NCBI GenBank assembly: GCA_024644595.1
Contig: JAHEHL010000005.1
Span: forward strand, 1 to 64,000
Reading direction: 5' to 3'
From: Porticoccaceae bacterium
GTDB taxonomy: Bacteria > Pseudomonadota > Gammaproteobacteria > Pseudomonadales > Porticoccaceae
Length of the DNA stretch: 64,000 nt
Each line of letters starts with the position of its first letter. Position 1 is the stretch's first letter. The position numbers and the translations under genes were made by a program. The notes under the pieces are model-generated. The model was not told the DNA's origin. It ran no database searches and saw nothing but the letters and a program-made list of their open reading frames with translations. Positions 63,172-64,000 of this stretch are shown here, piece by piece.

Positions 63172-63878
63172 TCAAACTTGAGAGTATCAACAAAACTTAT
63201 CTTGTGGGTGAATCTCCACTGCGCGCCCTGCGCGATGTCTCACTCAGCATCAGTGCGGGTGAATATCTTTCTATTATGGGTCCTTCCGGTTCCGGTAAAT
63301 CGACGTTGCTAAATATGATTGGACTGCTCGACCGCCCCGACTCGGGCCGCTATTGGTTTGATCAGGTCGCCACGGAAACGCTCAATGAAGAACAGCGCGC
63401 GCAGATGCGTGGAGAAAATATCGGCTTTATCTTCCAGTCTTTTCATCTGATTAACCGACTCACAGCCTTTGAAAATGTCGAACTGCCATTAATGTTGGCG
63501 CGGCAGCCGATCAAGCCGCGGCGCAAAAAGGTTGCCGAAGTACTGGCTATGGTTGGGTTGACTCCACGGGCCGGTCACAAACCCAACCAGTTATCGGGAG
63601 GCCAGTTGCAGCGGGTGGCAATTGCCCGGGCGATTGTGATGCGACCGCGCCTGTTGCTGGCGGATGAACCGACCGGCAACCTCGACTCCCACTCTGGACG
63701 CGAGGTGATCGATGTGCTGGAAAAACTCAACAACGATGGCATTACATTGATTATGGTCACCCACGATCAACAGTTGGGTGATCGTGCAAAGCGTCATATT
63801 CGCATGATTGATGGCGGTGTCGACAGTGACAGCCGCCATCATCCTGAAGCTCTAGAGGACGCCGATGCAGCTCTATGA
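63168..63878 (+). CDS. MacB/LolD-type ABC transporter ATPase
   Basis: 236 residues with Walker A (GPSGSGKST), the Q-loop, the ABC signature LSGGQLQRVAIARA, Walker B with LLLADEPTGNLDS and the H-loop (MVTHDQ). It is the type that powers FtsX-like permeases for macrolide, peptide or lipoprotein transfer. The start is GTG inside the adaptor stop (GTGA). The permease gene begins 14 bases before its end. Confidence 0.94.
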   Translation: MIKLESINKTYLVGESPLRALRDVSLSISAGEYLSIMGPSGSGKSTLLNMIGLLDRPDSGRYWFDQVATETLNEEQRAQMRGENIGFIFQSFHLINRLTAFENVELPLMLARQPIKPRRKKVAEVLAMVGLTPRAGHKPNQLSGGQLQRVAIARAIVMRPRLLLADEPTGNLDSHSGREVIDVLEKLNNDGITLIMVTHDQQLGDRAKRHIRMIDGGVDSDSRHHPEALEDADAAL

Positions 63879-64000
63879 CCAACTCACCTTTAACCGGCAG
63901 ATATTTCTTCGCCATCGAATGCGCACATTTCTGTTATTGCTGGCCGTCGCCATTGGTGTCGCCTCGGTGATTTTGCTGACCAGTCTCGGTGAAGGTGCGC
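63865..64000 (+). CDS. FtsX/MacB-type permease, N-terminal part (cut by window end)
   Basis: The 45 visible residues are the N-terminus of a MacB-like permease: a short amphipathic start (MQLYDQLTFNRQIFLRHRM) and the first membrane helix with AIGVASVILLTSLGEGA. It overlaps the ATPase gene by 14 bases in another frame. The rest lies beyond 64000. Confidence 0.8.
   Translation, partial: MQLYDQLTFNRQIFLRHRMRTFLLLLAVAIGVASVILLTSLGEGA

Overview
The window looks like a chromosome segment of a marine, heterotrophic gammaproteobacterium, perhaps of the SAR92/OM60 type (inference). Evidence: a probable DMSP demethylase, a soluble NAD-linked formate dehydrogenase, a long run of short-chain acyl-CoA genes, class-typical proS, aspS, recQ and putA, dense operons with 1-8 nt overlaps, and little phage or IS content. 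No genus can be proven from the sequence alone.

Region 1 (1-4.2 kb) is accessory and partly decayed. It holds the 3' tail of a probable tRNA-Ser with a terminator, a small membrane protein bracketed by a diverged direct repeat, a beheaded SMP-30 gene, a metal-responsive cluster (CsoR-like repressor, MerT-like and MerP-like proteins, an outer-membrane protein) with a CsoR-type operator, an IS3 orfA stub and two small orphan genes.

Region 2 (4.2-14.7 kb) starts with a secreted methyltransferase-like protein and a metallo-beta-lactamase-fold hydrolase. A four-gene DMSP-type operon follows (dmdA-like, CoA-binding protein, crotonase-fold protein, dmdB-like CoA ligase). Three reverse-strand genes come next: a DUF3604 lipoprotein, a MAPEG protein and an exported amidohydrolase.

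Region 3 (14.8-29.8 kb) is a one-carbon oxidation block: glutathione-dependent formaldehyde oxidation (frmA, fghA), formate dehydrogenase fdsGBA-fdhD-fdsD, an iodotyrosine-deiodinase-like flavoprotein, and then a nearly complete molybdenum cofactor pathway (moaC, moaD, moaE, mobA, moeB, moaB, moeA, moaA) with a TauE-type permease. Formaldehyde and formate from methyl-group catabolism could be oxidised to CO2 here, with the cofactor for the Mo enzyme encoded beside it.

Region 4 (29.9-42.2 kb) holds a regulator with two TetR units, an iron-type alcohol dehydrogenase, two thioesterases, rimK, three acyl-CoA dehydrogenases, an SDR, a quinone-oxidoreductase-like protein, ubiX and a small FMN-binding-type protein. 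Region 5 (42.2-55.6 kb) has recQ, putA with a divergent Lrp-type regulator, and a reverse-strand set that reads as D-glutamate/5-oxoproline catabolism: a UPF0317 protein, pxpA, pxpB, pxpC, a DUF4392 protein, a D-amino-acid transaminase and alanine racemase, next to a lytic transglycosylase. The two domain families of mammalian D-glutamate cyclase appear here as separate genes on either side of pxpABC. This is the most interesting system in the window.

Region 6 (55.6-64 kb) contains proS, a HIT protein, an HU protein with a histone-H1-like tail, fmdB-aspS, a repeat protein with acidic and lysine-rich halves, and the start of a MacB-type export operon that runs off the end.
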